In this document: positions 17,050 through 25,654 of the stretch, in pieces
Numbering within the stretch: the first letter of the stretch is position 1
Layout: the number at the start of each line of letters is the position of its first letter
Origin: Roseomonas aerilata DSM 19363
GTDB taxonomy: Bacteria > Pseudomonadota > Alphaproteobacteria > Acetobacterales > Acetobacteraceae
NCBI RefSeq assembly: GCF_000711725.1
Contig: NZ_JONP01000005.1
Location: 62,001 to 126,000, forward strand
Direction of reading: 5' to 3'
DNA: 64,000 nucleotides
The notes under the pieces: model-generated
The model's database searches: none
What the model saw: the letters and a program-made list of their open reading frames with translations, nothing else
What the model was told of the DNA's origin: nothing
Translations under genes and position numbers: made by a program

Positions 17050-20000
17050 ACGAGGCTTTTTCCGCCGGCCAGCGCGCCAAGTTCGCCCAGCAGATCGCCT
17101 CCGACCCTCGTATCTCCGCCTGGGTGGGCGCCTCCGCCGGCTCGGGCAAGACGAAGGTGCTGACGGACCGCGTGCTGCGCCTGCTGCTGCGCGAGGACAC
17201 GCAGCCCGGCCGTATCCTCTGCCTCACCTTCACCAAGGCCGCGGCGGCGGAGATGGCGACACGCCTCGCGCTCCGCCTCGGCCGCTGGTCGATGATGCCG
17301 GAGGATGAGTTGCGCGCCGCGCTCGAGGAACTGACGGGCCAGCCGCCGATCCGTGCCGAGGTTGAGACGGCCCGCCGCCTCTTCTGCCGCGTGCTGGAGC
17401 AGCCGGGCGGGATGCGCATCGCGACCATCCACGCCTTCTGCCAGTCGCTTCTCCGTAGCTTCCCGCTGGAAGCCCGCCTGCCTCCCGCCTTCACCCTGCT
17501 GGAGGAGGCGGACAGCGCGACGCTGCTGGCCGAGGCGCGCGAGGCCGCGCTCGCCGGCCGCTCCATCCCGGACGAGGCGCTGGCCGGACTCGCCCGCCTC
17601 GTCTCCGCCGACAGCCTCGCGAAGTCGCTGCGCGAACTCGTCGGCAAGCGCGAGCGCCTGCGCCCGCTGCTGGATCACGCCGATGGCCATGCCGGTGCGC
17701 TGCGCCAATGCCTGGGCCTGCCGGACGGCGAGGACGAGAGCGCGCTGCCCGCGCAGGTCGTCCGCCCGCCCGAGGCCTTCCGTGGCGCGCTGAAAACCCT
17801 GCTGCAGCACAAGAACAAGGTTCCGCGCGAGGCGGCGGCCGCGCTGCTCGGCATCCTCTCCGAAGCCGAGGAAGCGCGCGCCGCCCGGTCGGATGCCTGG
17901 CGCGAGATCCTGTTCACGCAGAAGGGCGATCCGCGCTCGGCGCTGATGAAGGAGGGCGCCTTCGCCGCCGAGATCGCGCGGGTTGAGGCGATCCTCGCGC
18001 GCCAGTCCGCCCACCGCCTGCTGTCGGCGACCGGCGCGCTGCTCTCCGCCGCGCGCCCTGTGCTGACCGACTACCGCGCCCGCAAGGAGCGCCGCGGCGC
18101 GCTCGACTTCGACGACCTGATCCACCGCGCGCAGGCCCTGCTGCGCGACCCCGGTTCGGCCTGGGTGCTGTTCAAGCTCGACGGCGGCCTCGACCACCTG
18201 CTGCTGGACGAGGCGCAGGACACGAACCCTGCGCAATGGGGCATCGCACAAGCGCTGGCCGAGGAGTTCTTCGCCGGCACCGGCACGCGCGAGCCCGGCG
18301 ACCGCACGCTCTTCGTCGTGGGCGACGAGAAGCAGAGCATCTTCGGCTTCCAGGGCGCCGACGCCCGCGGCTTCGCCGAGTGGGAGACGCGCTTCGACGC
18401 GCAGGTGACCCGCGGCGGCGCCGTGTTCGAGCGCGTGCCGCTGACCGTCTCCTTCCGCTCCTGCGCGCCCGTGCTCTCGCTCGTGGACCATGTCTTTGCC
18501 GATGGCGAGGCGCGGCGCGGCGTGGTGCGCGATGGCGCCAGGCTCGAGCATTCCGCCGACCGCGCTGGCCATGCCGGGCGGGTGGAGATCTGGCCGTTGC
18601 TTGAGCGCAGCGAGGCAGCGGCGCCCGAGCCCTGGGTGGTGCCGCACGATCCCGTGGCCGCGCAGGACTCCGAGGCGCTGCTGGCCGAGGCGATCGCCGC
18701 CCGCATCGCTGGCATGATCCGGGAGGAAACGCTGCCCGCCCGCGGCGACCGCCCGATCCGCCCGGGCGACGTGATGGTGCTCGTCCGCCGCCGCACGCGC
18801 CTGATCGAGCTGCTGGTGCGCGGGCTTAAGCAGCGCGGCATCCCCGTCGGCGGCGTGGACCGGATGGTGCTGGTCGAGCAGATGGCAGTGCGCGACATGC
18901 TCGCCCTCTGCGACACGCTGCTGCTGCCCGAGGACGATCTCTCTCTCGCCGCCCTGCTGAAGTCGCCGCTGATCGGTCTGTCGGAGAGCGATCTCTTCGC
19001 CCTCGCGCACGGCCGCGAGGGGCCGCTCTGGCACGTCCTCATCAAGCACCGCCACGAGAGCTCGCCGATCGGACAGGCCGCCACCTGGATCGCCGACCTT
19101 GCCGACCGCGCCGACAACATCACGCCGCACGCGCTCCTCTCCGAAGTGCTCGGTGAGCACGGCGGCCGCGCGCGGCTGCTGGCCCGCCTCGGCGCCGAGG
19201 CCGCGGAGGCGCTGGACGAGCTTCTCTCGGCCGCGCTGCGCCACGAGAACCGCCACGCGCCGTCCCTCCAGGGCTTCGTGCAGTGGCTGCGCCGCGGCGG
19301 TGCCGAGGTGAAGCGCGAGATGGAGAACGCGGCCGATGCCGTGCGCATCATGACCGCGCACGGCTCGAAGGGATTGCAGGCGCCCGTCGTCATCATCCCC
19401 GATATCGGCCGCGGCGGCGCGCGCGACACGCTGCTCTGGACGGGCGGACGCGACGATGCGCCCGCGATCCCTCTCTGGGCGCCCCGCCGGGAGTTCCAGG
19501 CCGAGCCCTGGAGCCGCGCCCGTGACGCCCGCGCGGACGCCGACGCGGAGGAGGAGAACCGCCTTCTCTATGTCGCCCTCACCCGGGCGGAGGACCGGCT
19601 TCTCGTCTGCGGCCTCGCCCCCGCCCGCGCGCCCGCGCATCCCAGTTGGCACGCCATGGTGAAGGCCGGCTTCTTCCGCGGCCACGAGGCCGGGCGCCCC
19701 GGCTTCGCCCGCGTGCCCTTCGACCCCACCGCGCTCGGCCTGCCCGCCGGCTGCGGCTTCCGGGAGGAGGGATGGGAGATCACCAGCCCGCAGGAGGTGC
19801 CGCCGAAGCCCGACCCTGCCGTGCTCCGTGCCGAAGCTGCCATCCTTCCGCACTGGGCCACGCTGGCCGCCCCGCCCGAGGCGAGCGAGGACCCGGTCGC
19901 CCCCTCCCGCCTGGAGGGCGAGGCCGAGACCCCCGCTGCCGCGCCCCACGGCGTCGCCGATCCCGGCGGCCGCCGCTTCCGCCGCGGCCTGCTCATCCAC

Positions 20001-20477
20001 GGCCTGCTCCAGCACCTGCCGGAACATGAGGAAGCGGTTTGGGAAAGCCTCGCCCGCCGCCACCTCGCCCGCCCCGGCCACGGCCTCGACCCGGACGAGC
20101 AGGAGGCAACGCTGGCCGAGACGCTCGCCGTCCTCCGCCACCCGGCGCTGGCCGGCGCCTTCGCCCCCGGCAGCCTCGCCGAGGCGCCGCTGGCGGGCGT
20201 GGTGGACGGCATCCCCATCGCCGGCCAGGTGGACCGGCTACTGGTGACGCCCGAGCGCGTGCTGGTCATCGACTACAAGACCAACCGCCCTCCGCCCTCC
20301 GAAGTGGCGGCGGTGCCGCCCGCCTACCTCCGTCAGATGGCAGCCTATCGCGCCGTCCTGCGCGCGGCCTGGCCGGACCGGCCCGTGGAATGCGCGCTCG
20401 TCTGGACTTGGTCCGGCCATGTGATGACACTACCAGACGCGGCGCTCGACCCCCACGCGCCTGGGTTGCGGCCCTGA
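17046..20477 (+). CDS. addA: Double-strand break repair helicase AddA
   Basis: A UvrD/RecB-type helicase-nuclease of about 1143 residues. Walker A is GASAGSGKTKVLTDR (residues 28-42), motif II LLLDEAQDTN near 385, motif III GDEKQSIFGFQGADA, motif VI YVALTRAEDRLLVC. The C-terminal nuclease has the active-site segment VIDYKTNRPPPSE near 1074. With AddB it unwinds and degrades broken ends. I place the start at TTG 17046, which overlaps the addB stop (TTGA) and has AAGGGGA upstream. The ATG at 17016 would add ten Arg/Gly-rich residues and lacks a ribosome site; it cannot be excluded. Confidence 0.93.
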   Translation: MNEAFSAGQRAKFAQQIASDPRISAWVGASAGSGKTKVLTDRVLRLLLREDTQPGRILCLTFTKAAAAEMATRLALRLGRWSMMPEDELRAALEELTGQPPIRAEVETARRLFCRVLEQPGGMRIATIHAFCQSLLRSFPLEARLPPAFTLLEEADSATLLAEAREAALAGRSIPDEALAGLARLVSADSLAKSLRELVGKRERLRPLLDHADGHAGALRQCLGLPDGEDESALPAQVVRPPEAFRGALKTLLQHKNKVPREAAAALLGILSEAEEARAARSDAWREILFTQKGDPRSALMKEGAFAAEIARVEAILARQSAHRLLSATGALLSAARPVLTDYRARKERRGALDFDDLIHRAQALLRDPGSAWVLFKLDGGLDHLLLDEAQDTNPAQWGIAQALAEEFFAGTGTREPGDRTLFVVGDEKQSIFGFQGADARGFAEWETRFDAQVTRGGAVFERVPLTVSFRSCAPVLSLVDHVFADGEARRGVVRDGARLEHSADRAGHAGRVEIWPLLERSEAAAPEPWVVPHDPVAAQDSEALLAEAIAARIAGMIREETLPARGDRPIRPGDVMVLVRRRTRLIELLVRGLKQRGIPVGGVDRMVLVEQMAVRDMLALCDTLLLPEDDLSLAALLKSPLIGLSESDLFALAHGREGPLWHVLIKHRHESSPIGQAATWIADLADRADNITPHALLSEVLGEHGGRARLLARLGAEAAEALDELLSAALRHENRHAPSLQGFVQWLRRGGAEVKREMENAADAVRIMTAHGSKGLQAPVVIIPDIGRGGARDTLLWTGGRDDAPAIPLWAPRREFQAEPWSRARDARADADAEEENRLLYVALTRAEDRLLVCGLAPARAPAHPSWHAMVKAGFFRGHEAGRPGFARVPFDPTALGLPAGCGFREEGWEITSPQEVPPKPDPAVLRAEAAILPHWATLAAPPEASEDPVAPSRLEGEAETPAAAPHGVADPGGRRFRRGLLIHGLLQHLPEHEEAVWESLARRHLARPGHGLDPDEQEATLAETLAVLRHPALAGAFAPGSLAEAPLAGVVDGIPIAGQVDRLLVTPERVLVIDYKTNRPPPSEVAAVPPAYLRQMAAYRAVLRAAWPDRPVECALVWTWSGHVMTLPDAALDPHAPGLRP

Positions 20478-20526
20478 CCCGGAGCGCTTTTCAACCCTAT
20501 TTCATAACGAAAAATGTACGGGTTTC

Positions 20527-20541
20527 ATCCACCGCGTGGAT
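20527..20541. promoter_or_regulatory. Short palindrome upstream of small secreted protein gene
   Basis: ATCCAC-CGC-GTGGAT is a perfect 6-bp dyad about 100 bp before the ATG at 20644. The surrounding 20490-20560 stretch is clearly AT-richer than its neighbours, as expected of a promoter, but I could not pick confident -35/-10 boxes. It could be an operator or chance. Confidence 0.25.
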
Positions 20542-20643
20542 AGAGACCATTTGCGTTCCGGTATGGAAAGGTCCGACCGGGGCGCGCATATCCCACGTCG
20601 AGACGACGATATGGTTCGCCGCCATCCACTCAGGATATGAGCG

Positions 20644-20892
20644 ATGTTTAGCTTCAGCTTCTCCAAGTCCCTTCGCACCCTTGGCCTCGCCGCGGTGGCG
20701 ATGAGCCCCCTCCTGGCTGGTAGCGCCTTCGCCGAGGGCTTCGACGGCCGCGGCCCCGCCGCCATCGGCGCCTGGACGCATAGCGAGGCCCGCACGCCCC
20801 TCGCTGCCACCAACCCGGTCTCCGCCGGCGCCACGCAGCAGGGCTTTCTGCAGCGCAGCGGCGCCACCGGCGGCCAGGGCCAGGGTTCGTAA
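20644..20892 (+). CDS. Small secreted protein of unknown function
   Basis: An 82-residue protein with a typical Sec signal: FSFSKSLRTLGLAAVAMSPL, cleavage expected after GSAFA near residue 31. The mature peptide of about 51 residues is rich in Gly, Ala, Gln and Thr, has no Cys, and ends GGQGQGS. I recognise no family. It has an own, relatively AT-rich upstream region and is followed by repeat copy B, so it appears to be a single-gene unit. Ribosome site AGGAT lies nine bases upstream. Coding character rests mainly on the signal peptide. Confidence 0.6.
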   Translation: MFSFSFSKSLRTLGLAAVAMSPLLAGSAFAEGFDGRGPAAIGAWTHSEARTPLAATNPVSAGATQQGFLQRSGATGGQGQGS

Positions 20893-20911
20893 CCGGCTTT
20901 CGTTCTTGCGG

Positions 20912-21157
20912 CCTCGGAGAGGGCACCGCCCTCTCCGAACCTTCCGGGTGAACGCGCAGCGTTCGTCCCAGCCTGCCAAGTGCCCGAGGCCCTTAAATCC
21001 TCATCCCTTTCTCGAAGAACCTTCCTTCACGTGTCGTCGTCTCGGGACCACGACCCGAGGCGCACCGGCCCCAAGCATTTCAGCCGGATAGAAAGAGATG
21101 ATGGTGAGGGGGATGGGGAGAGGAAGAATTCCTTTTCCCTCTCCCCGGAGTCATCAG
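20912..21157 (+). repeat. Hairpin-rich intergenic repeat, copy B (diverged)
   Basis: The 369-bp gap after the small secreted protein holds a diverged family member in the same orientation as copy C. Shared parts are the first hairpin 20914-20938 (11-bp stem TCGGAGAGGGC, loop ACC), a weaker central CTCGGG/CCCGAG dyad starting at 21041, the CGCACCGGCC and AGATGATGG words, and the terminal hairpin 21115-21146 (14-bp arms, two mismatches, loop TTCC). An extra hairpin GAACGC-GCA-GCGTTC sits at 20950-20964. No gene is seen in this gap. Confidence 0.8.
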
Positions 21158-21261
21158 CGCTACCATCCCAGAAAAAAGCCTGACCCGCTGGCGCAGCCTC
21201 CGGGCACGTCTATTCTCCCGCGCAAGACTTGGCTTGAAGGCCGTCGCTGGAGGATCCGTTC

Positions 21262-22227
21262 ATGCTCACCCGCCGCCATTTTGGCGCCGCTGGCCTCGCC
21301 CTGGCCGCCGCCCCCGCCAGCGCGCAGGGCGCCTATCCGGAGCGTCCCGTCACCCTTGTCGTGCCCTGGGCCGCGGGGGGGTCGACCGATGCGGTGGCGC
21401 GCATCCTCGCCGCCCGCCTCTCGCAGGACACGGGCAAGTCCTTCGTCATCGACAACCGTGCCGGCGCCAACGGCACCATCGGCTTCGCCTCGGTCGCCCG
21501 CGCGCGGCCGGACGGCTACACGCTGCTCGTCGGCACGATCAGCACCTACGCGATGGCGCCGCACCTCTACCAGCTTCCCTACGACAACGACCGCGCCTTT
21601 ACCGGCGTCGGCCTGATCGCGGCCCAGCCGATGATCATGGTGGTGCCGAAGAATTCCCCCGCCCGCTCACTGGCCGAGTTCGTCGAGATGGCCAGGCGCC
21701 CCGGCAGCAACCTGACCTACGCGAATTCGGGCACCGGCAGCTCCACCCATCTCGCGACCGAGCTGTTCCTGCAGGCAGCCGGCCTCACCATGGGCGATGT
21801 CGGCTACCGCGCCGGCGCCCAGGCCGTGCAGGGCACCCTGCAGGGGGAGGTGGCGATGGTCATCCAGGCGGCCTCCGGATTGCTCCCCCTCATCCAGTCC
21901 GGCGAGTTGCGCCCGCTCGCCATCTCCTCCCGCGAGCGCAGCCCCATCGCGCCCGAGATCCCGACCTTCCGCGAGCAGGGCTACCCCGATTACGAGGCCG
22001 TGGAGCACATCGCGATCCTCGCCCCCGCCAGCACGCCCGCGCCCATCGTCGCCCGCGTGAACGAGATGGCCCGCGCCGCCATGACCGCGCCCGAGACCCG
22101 CGAGCGCCTGGCCGCGCTCGCCGTGACGCCGGAGACGCAGCGGCCGGAGGAATGGGCCGCCTACAACGCCGCCGAGAACCGCAAGTGGGGCGAGGTCATC
22201 CGTTCGCGCGAGATCAAGCTGCAGTAG
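21262..22227 (+). CDS. Bug-family tripartite tricarboxylate transporter substrate-binding receptor
   Basis: A 321-residue periplasmic receptor, paralogous to the one at 809. It begins MLTRRHFGAAGLALAAAPAS with a twin-Arg export signal and cleavage near ASAQG. Family signatures are YPERPVTLVVPWAAGGSTD (about residues 25-43), IDNRAGANGTIG, RARPDGYTLLVG and YANSGTGSSTHLATELF. GGAGGA precedes the ATG by eight bases. No TctA/TctB permease gene is adjacent and the gene stands alone, so the ligand and permease partner are unknown. The convergent neighbour pmtA ends 28 bp away. Confidence 0.93.
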   Translation: MLTRRHFGAAGLALAAAPASAQGAYPERPVTLVVPWAAGGSTDAVARILAARLSQDTGKSFVIDNRAGANGTIGFASVARARPDGYTLLVGTISTYAMAPHLYQLPYDNDRAFTGVGLIAAQPMIMVVPKNSPARSLAEFVEMARRPGSNLTYANSGTGSSTHLATELFLQAAGLTMGDVGYRAGAQAVQGTLQGEVAMVIQAASGLLPLIQSGELRPLAISSRERSPIAPEIPTFREQGYPDYEAVEHIAILAPASTPAPIVARVNEMARAAMTAPETRERLAALAVTPETQRPEEWAAYNAAENRKWGEVIRSREIKLQ

Positions 22228-22254
22228 GGCGGCGGCCTTCGGCGCCCGGCGGCG

Positions 22255-22953
22255 TCAGGCCGCGAGGGCGCGGGCAGCCCGGCCGTTGCGCACCTGCACG
22301 AGGGTGAAGAGCCCGCCCGGCGGGCAGGCCTCGAGCGACTCCACCTCCACCTCCGAGCCCATGAGGTCGGAGAGCGCGAAATCCGGGTGCCAGCCCAGCA
22401 CGCGCGAGAGCGGCGCCATGGCACGCTCCACCCACCAGCGCGGGCCGTCGGTGGCCGCGAAGTGGTTGACGAAGAGAAGCTGCCCGCCCGGCCGCACCAC
22501 GCGGGACATCTCCGCGAAGAGCTTCCGCGCGTCGGGCACCACGCTGGCCGTGAACATCGCGACCGCGAGGTCGAAGGAGTCGTCGCGGAAGGCCATGTGC
22601 TCCGCGTCCATCTCCACCAGCCCCTCCACGTGAAGGAGCCGCTCCGCCGCCACCCGCTCGCGCGCCTTCTCGAGCATCTCGCGCGAGAGGTCGACGCCCA
22701 CCACCCGCTTCTCGCCGCGGTAGAGTGGCAGGGCGAGGCCGGTGCCCACCCCCACCTCCAGCACGCGGTTGCCGGGAAGGCGGTTCACCGCCGCCACCGC
22801 CCGCTTGCGGCCGAAGGAGGAGACGCCGCCGAAGACCGCGTCATAGACGCCGGCCCAGCGCCGATAGGCGTCGCGCACCGCGCCCGCATCGAGCACCGCG
22901 CGCTTGTGGTCGCGGGTGGGATCGACGGTCAGGTGGGGCAGGGTCCGCGCCAT
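22255..22953 (-). CDS. pmtA: PmtA-type phosphatidylethanolamine N-methyltransferase
   Basis: A 232-residue class I SAM methyltransferase. The N-terminal AYRRWAGVYDAVFGG and the SAM motif I VLEVGVGTGLALPLY (residues 64-78) match the Rhodobacter-type PmtA group, which methylates phosphatidylethanolamine three times to phosphatidylcholine at the inner membrane. Later motifs are VVGVDLSREMLEKARE, MDAEHMAFRDDSFDLAVAMF and VVRPGGQLLFVNH. A generic methyltransferase is the alternative, but the RWA-YD-FG pattern is quite specific. It stands alone on the minus strand, 96 bp past the start of the RNase D gene region. Confidence 0.82.
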   Translation of the reverse strand: MARTLPHLTVDPTRDHKRAVLDAGAVRDAYRRWAGVYDAVFGGVSSFGRKRAVAAVNRLPGNRVLEVGVGTGLALPLYRGEKRVVGVDLSREMLEKARERVAAERLLHVEGLVEMDAEHMAFRDDSFDLAVAMFTASVVPDARKLFAEMSRVVRPGGQLLFVNHFAATDGPRWWVERAMAPLSRVLGWHPDFALSDLMGSEVEVESLEACPPGGLFTLVQVRNGRAARALAA

Positions 22954-23049
22954 GGGTTGTCAGCGTCCGATCAGAAGGGCGGTAGAGGGCGCTAGACCAG
23001 GGGCCGGCTTCGCGCAAGCGCGGTTGCCAGTCCCGGGCAAGCAGGGGTT

Positions 23050-24345
23050 TCAATCCGTGGCGAGGGAGGGGGTTGCAACGGCGCCCGCCGGCGCCTCGGC
23101 GGCGGCCTTGGCCGAGCCGCCGCGGCGCCTCCCCGGCGCGGGCCGCCCCCCCTCCGGGCGGATCAGCCGCACGCGCCGGCCTTCCACGCCCAGCGCCAGC
23201 TCGCCGCCGCGGAGGGCCAGCGCGTCGGCCCCGAAGACGAGGCGCCGCCAGCCCTGCAGCGCCGGCAACTCCGGCGGCGCCTCGGTGGCGAGGCGGTCCA
23301 GGTCGTCCGAGCTGGCGAGAAGACGTGGCGCCACCTGGTGCTCCTCCGCCTTGGCGGCCAGCAGCACCTTCAGCAACGCGACAAGGGCAGGGGAGGGGGA
23401 GGCACCGGAGCGCTCCCGCGGGGCCTCGGGCAGCGCCTCGTCCGGCAGGGCCCGCGCCTCCTCGATCGCCTGGAGGAGGGAAGCGCCGGACTTGCCGCGG
23501 GCGAAGCCCTCCGTCACGCCGCGTGCGCGAGAGAGAGCGGCGGCGTCGGACGGCGCCGTCGCCGCCACCTCCAGCAGCGACTCGTCGCGCAGCAGGCGCT
23601 GGCGGGGGATGTTCACCCGCTGGGCCTCCCGCTCCCGCCAGGCCGCGATGGCCTGCAGCGTGCCGAGGAAGCGCCGGTTGTTCGTGCGCGGCCGCAACCT
23701 TTCCCAGGCGCTGTCGGGATCGGTGCCGTAGGTGGCGGGATCCATCAGCGCCGCCATCTCCTCCGCCACCCAGTCGAGCCGCCCCTCCTTCGCCAGCCGC
23801 TCGCGCAGGGCGACATAGATGCGGCGGAGATGGGTCACGTCCCCCGCGGCATAGGTGATCTGGGCGGGGGAGAGGGGGCGGGCCGCCCAGTCGCTGAAGC
23901 GGTGGGCCTTGTCGATCTGCGCGCCGGCCAGCGCGCGGGCGAGGCTGTCATAGCTCGCCTGGTCGCCGAAGCCCGCGACCATCGCGGCCACCTGGGTGTC
24001 GAACATCGGCTGTGGCGTGCGGCCGAAGCGGAGAAGGAAGATCTCCACGTCCTGCCGGCAGGCGTGGAACACCTTCACCACCTCCTCGTCCGCCAGCAGG
24101 GCGCCGAGCGGGGCGAGATCCAGGCCGGGCGCCAGGGCGTCCACCACCGCCGTGTCCTGGCTGCCGCCGAGCTGCACCACGCAGAGCTCGGGCCAGTAGG
24201 TCCGCTCCCGCATGAACTCGGTATCGACCGTAACGAAGGGCTCCTGGCGAAGCCGTTCGCAGAGCGGGACCAGCTGCTCGGTGGTGGTGATGAGGACGGG
24301 CGCGGGATCGGCGGCCGGGCCGTGGGCAGGGGGGCGGCGTGACAT
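23050..24345 (-). CDS. rnd: Ribonuclease D
   Basis: A 431-residue 3'-5' exoribonuclease for tRNA 3' maturation. The DEDDy catalytic residues are visible: VTVDTEFMRERTYWPELCVV (Asp41, Glu43), VFHACRQDVEIF (Asp98), and TYAAGDVTHLRRIY (Tyr164, Asp168). An HRDC domain follows near residues 215-290 and a second helical domain to about 380. The C-terminal 50 residues are Arg/Gly/Ala-rich (RRRGGSAKAAAEAPAG) and look disordered. Starts MSRRPP at 24345. Confidence 0.95.
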   Translation of the reverse strand: MSRRPPAHGPAADPAPVLITTTEQLVPLCERLRQEPFVTVDTEFMRERTYWPELCVVQLGGSQDTAVVDALAPGLDLAPLGALLADEEVVKVFHACRQDVEIFLLRFGRTPQPMFDTQVAAMVAGFGDQASYDSLARALAGAQIDKAHRFSDWAARPLSPAQITYAAGDVTHLRRIYVALRERLAKEGRLDWVAEEMAALMDPATYGTDPDSAWERLRPRTNNRRFLGTLQAIAAWREREAQRVNIPRQRLLRDESLLEVAATAPSDAAALSRARGVTEGFARGKSGASLLQAIEEARALPDEALPEAPRERSGASPSPALVALLKVLLAAKAEEHQVAPRLLASSDDLDRLATEAPPELPALQGWRRLVFGADALALRGGELALGVEGRRVRLIRPEGGRPAPGRRRGGSAKAAAEAPAGAVATPSLATD

Positions 24346-24405
24346 GGGGGGCGGGTTTACGCGCAGAAGCCGCGCGTCACAAACCTTTCCGGCGCGCGAA
24401 AACGA

Positions 24406-25140
24406 TCAGAGCAGCGCCCTGAGCACGATCGGGGCGAGGATCGCGGTGACAAGGGCGTTCAGCGCGAGGGCGATCCCCGCGAAGGTCCCGGCCACATGGT
24501 TCACGTGGAAGGCGCGCGCGGTGCCCAGGCCATGCGCCGCAAGCCCCGCCGCGAAGCCCCGCGCCCGCATGTCCCGCAGGCCGAGCGCGTTCATCAGCGG
24601 CGTGACCGTCACCGCTCCGATCGCCCCGGTGATCAGCACGAGCACGGCGGCCAGCGCCGGGTCGCCCCCCAGCCCTTCGGCGATGCCCATGGCCACGCCG
24701 GCCGTCACCGATTTCGGCGCCAGCGCCGCCAGCACCGTCCCCGGGATGCCGAAGGCACGGCCGATCAGCAGGGCCGAGACCATGGCCGCGAGCGCCCCCA
24801 CCAGCAGGGCCGCCCCCATGGGCAGGATGGCCCGCCAGACCGTGCGGCGGTTGCGATAAAGGGGCAGCGCCAGCGCCACCGTCGCCGGGCCGATGAGGAA
24901 GTGGACGAACTGCGCCCCCTCGAAATAGGTGCGGTAGGGCGTGGCCGTCGCCGCCAGCATCCCCGCCGCCAGCGCCACCGCGATCAGCACCGTGTTCGCC
25001 AGCGGGTGGCGCCCGAGCGCCGCCGAGATCCGGTCTGCCGCCACATAGGCGAGCAGCGTGACCGTCAGCCACAGCAGCGGCGTGCGGGAGAGATAGACCC
25101 AGAGGCCGAAATCCCCGAGCCCGTCGGCCGAGCCGCTCAC
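24406..25140 (-). CDS. lrgB: LrgB family membrane protein
   Basis: A 244-residue membrane protein with about seven hydrophobic segments. Family hallmarks include VHFLIGPATVALALPLYRN, LAPKSVTAGVAMGIAEGLGG and AHGLGTARAFHVNHVAGTFAG. LrgB/CidB proteins work with LrgA/CidA in the inner membrane. They were first described as holin/antiholin-like murein-hydrolase regulators and more recently as pyruvate or glycolate transporters. The GTG start at 25140 overlaps the lrgA stop (GTGA); the frame continues open upstream over lrgA and pgi but that is composition-driven. Confidence 0.92.
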   Translation of the reverse strand: MSGSADGLGDFGLWVYLSRTPLLWLTVTLLAYVAADRISAALGRHPLANTVLIAVALAAGMLAATATPYRTYFEGAQFVHFLIGPATVALALPLYRNRRTVWRAILPMGAALLVGALAAMVSALLIGRAFGIPGTVLAALAPKSVTAGVAMGIAEGLGGDPALAAVLVLITGAIGAVTVTPLMNALGLRDMRARGFAAGLAAHGLGTARAFHVNHVAGTFAGIALALNALVTAILAPIVLRALL

Positions 25141-25508
25141 GCCTCGGCTTCCTGGCGGAGCAGCCGGGCGACGGCGGCGAAGGTAAGGGCCGTGGCCACC
25201 AGCCCGATGAGGGTGGAGGCCACGAGCGCCACCGCCAGCCCCAGACCATAGGCCTGGATCACGTCCAACCGCCCGACCACTCCCACCCCGGCCGGGACGA
25301 ACAGAAGCGAGAGGTTCGTGAGAAGCCCATCCGCGGCGGGAGCGAGGAAGCCGGTGTCCGCCGGCCGGGGCAGGGCGTCGTTGAGGAGCAGGAGCAGCAG
25401 CAGGAGGATCATGCCCAGCACCGGGCCGGGCAGGGGCAGGCCGGTGCCGTGGGCCACGGCCTCCCCGGCGAGCTGGCAGAGGAGGATGAGGGCGGCGCCT
25501 TGGATCAT
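25137..25508 (-). CDS. lrgA: LrgA/CidA family membrane protein
   Basis: A 123-residue protein with four transmembrane segments. The family pattern LPLPGPVLGMILLLLLLL (about 25-42) and LLFVPAGVGVVGRLD is present, ending in a short basic tail RLLRQEAEA. It pairs with LrgB, encoded next with a GTGA overlap. The start ATG at 25508 is chosen because the first membrane helix (IQGAALILLCQLAGEAV) begins at residue 2. The pair is divergent from pgi, with about 145 bp between; the two could share a regulatory region. Confidence 0.9.
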   Translation of the reverse strand: MIQGAALILLCQLAGEAVAHGTGLPLPGPVLGMILLLLLLLLNDALPRPADTGFLAPAADGLLTNLSLLFVPAGVGVVGRLDVIQAYGLGLAVALVASTLIGLVATALTFAAVARLLRQEAEA

Positions 25509-25654
25509 GGCGCCAGGGTAGCGAGGATCGTGCCGCGGCCGCGATCCCGCCCCAGCCCTGGTCCCGCCCACAACCCGGTGATCGCCCAAGGACTTTCCCG
25601 TCTTTTGGCCACCTTCTACGTTCCCGCCTAATGCATGAGGGAGGCGGAAGCCGC

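Noticed and set aside
16824-20141. Very long open frame antisense to addA (and similar ones at 13834-16998, 52647-55907 on the minus strand, 29701-32004 and 37761-41330 on the plus strand)
   Set aside because: They lie opposite or over genes with clear families, show Arg/Gly/Ala-rich low-complexity translations with no domain, and are expected at this GC content.
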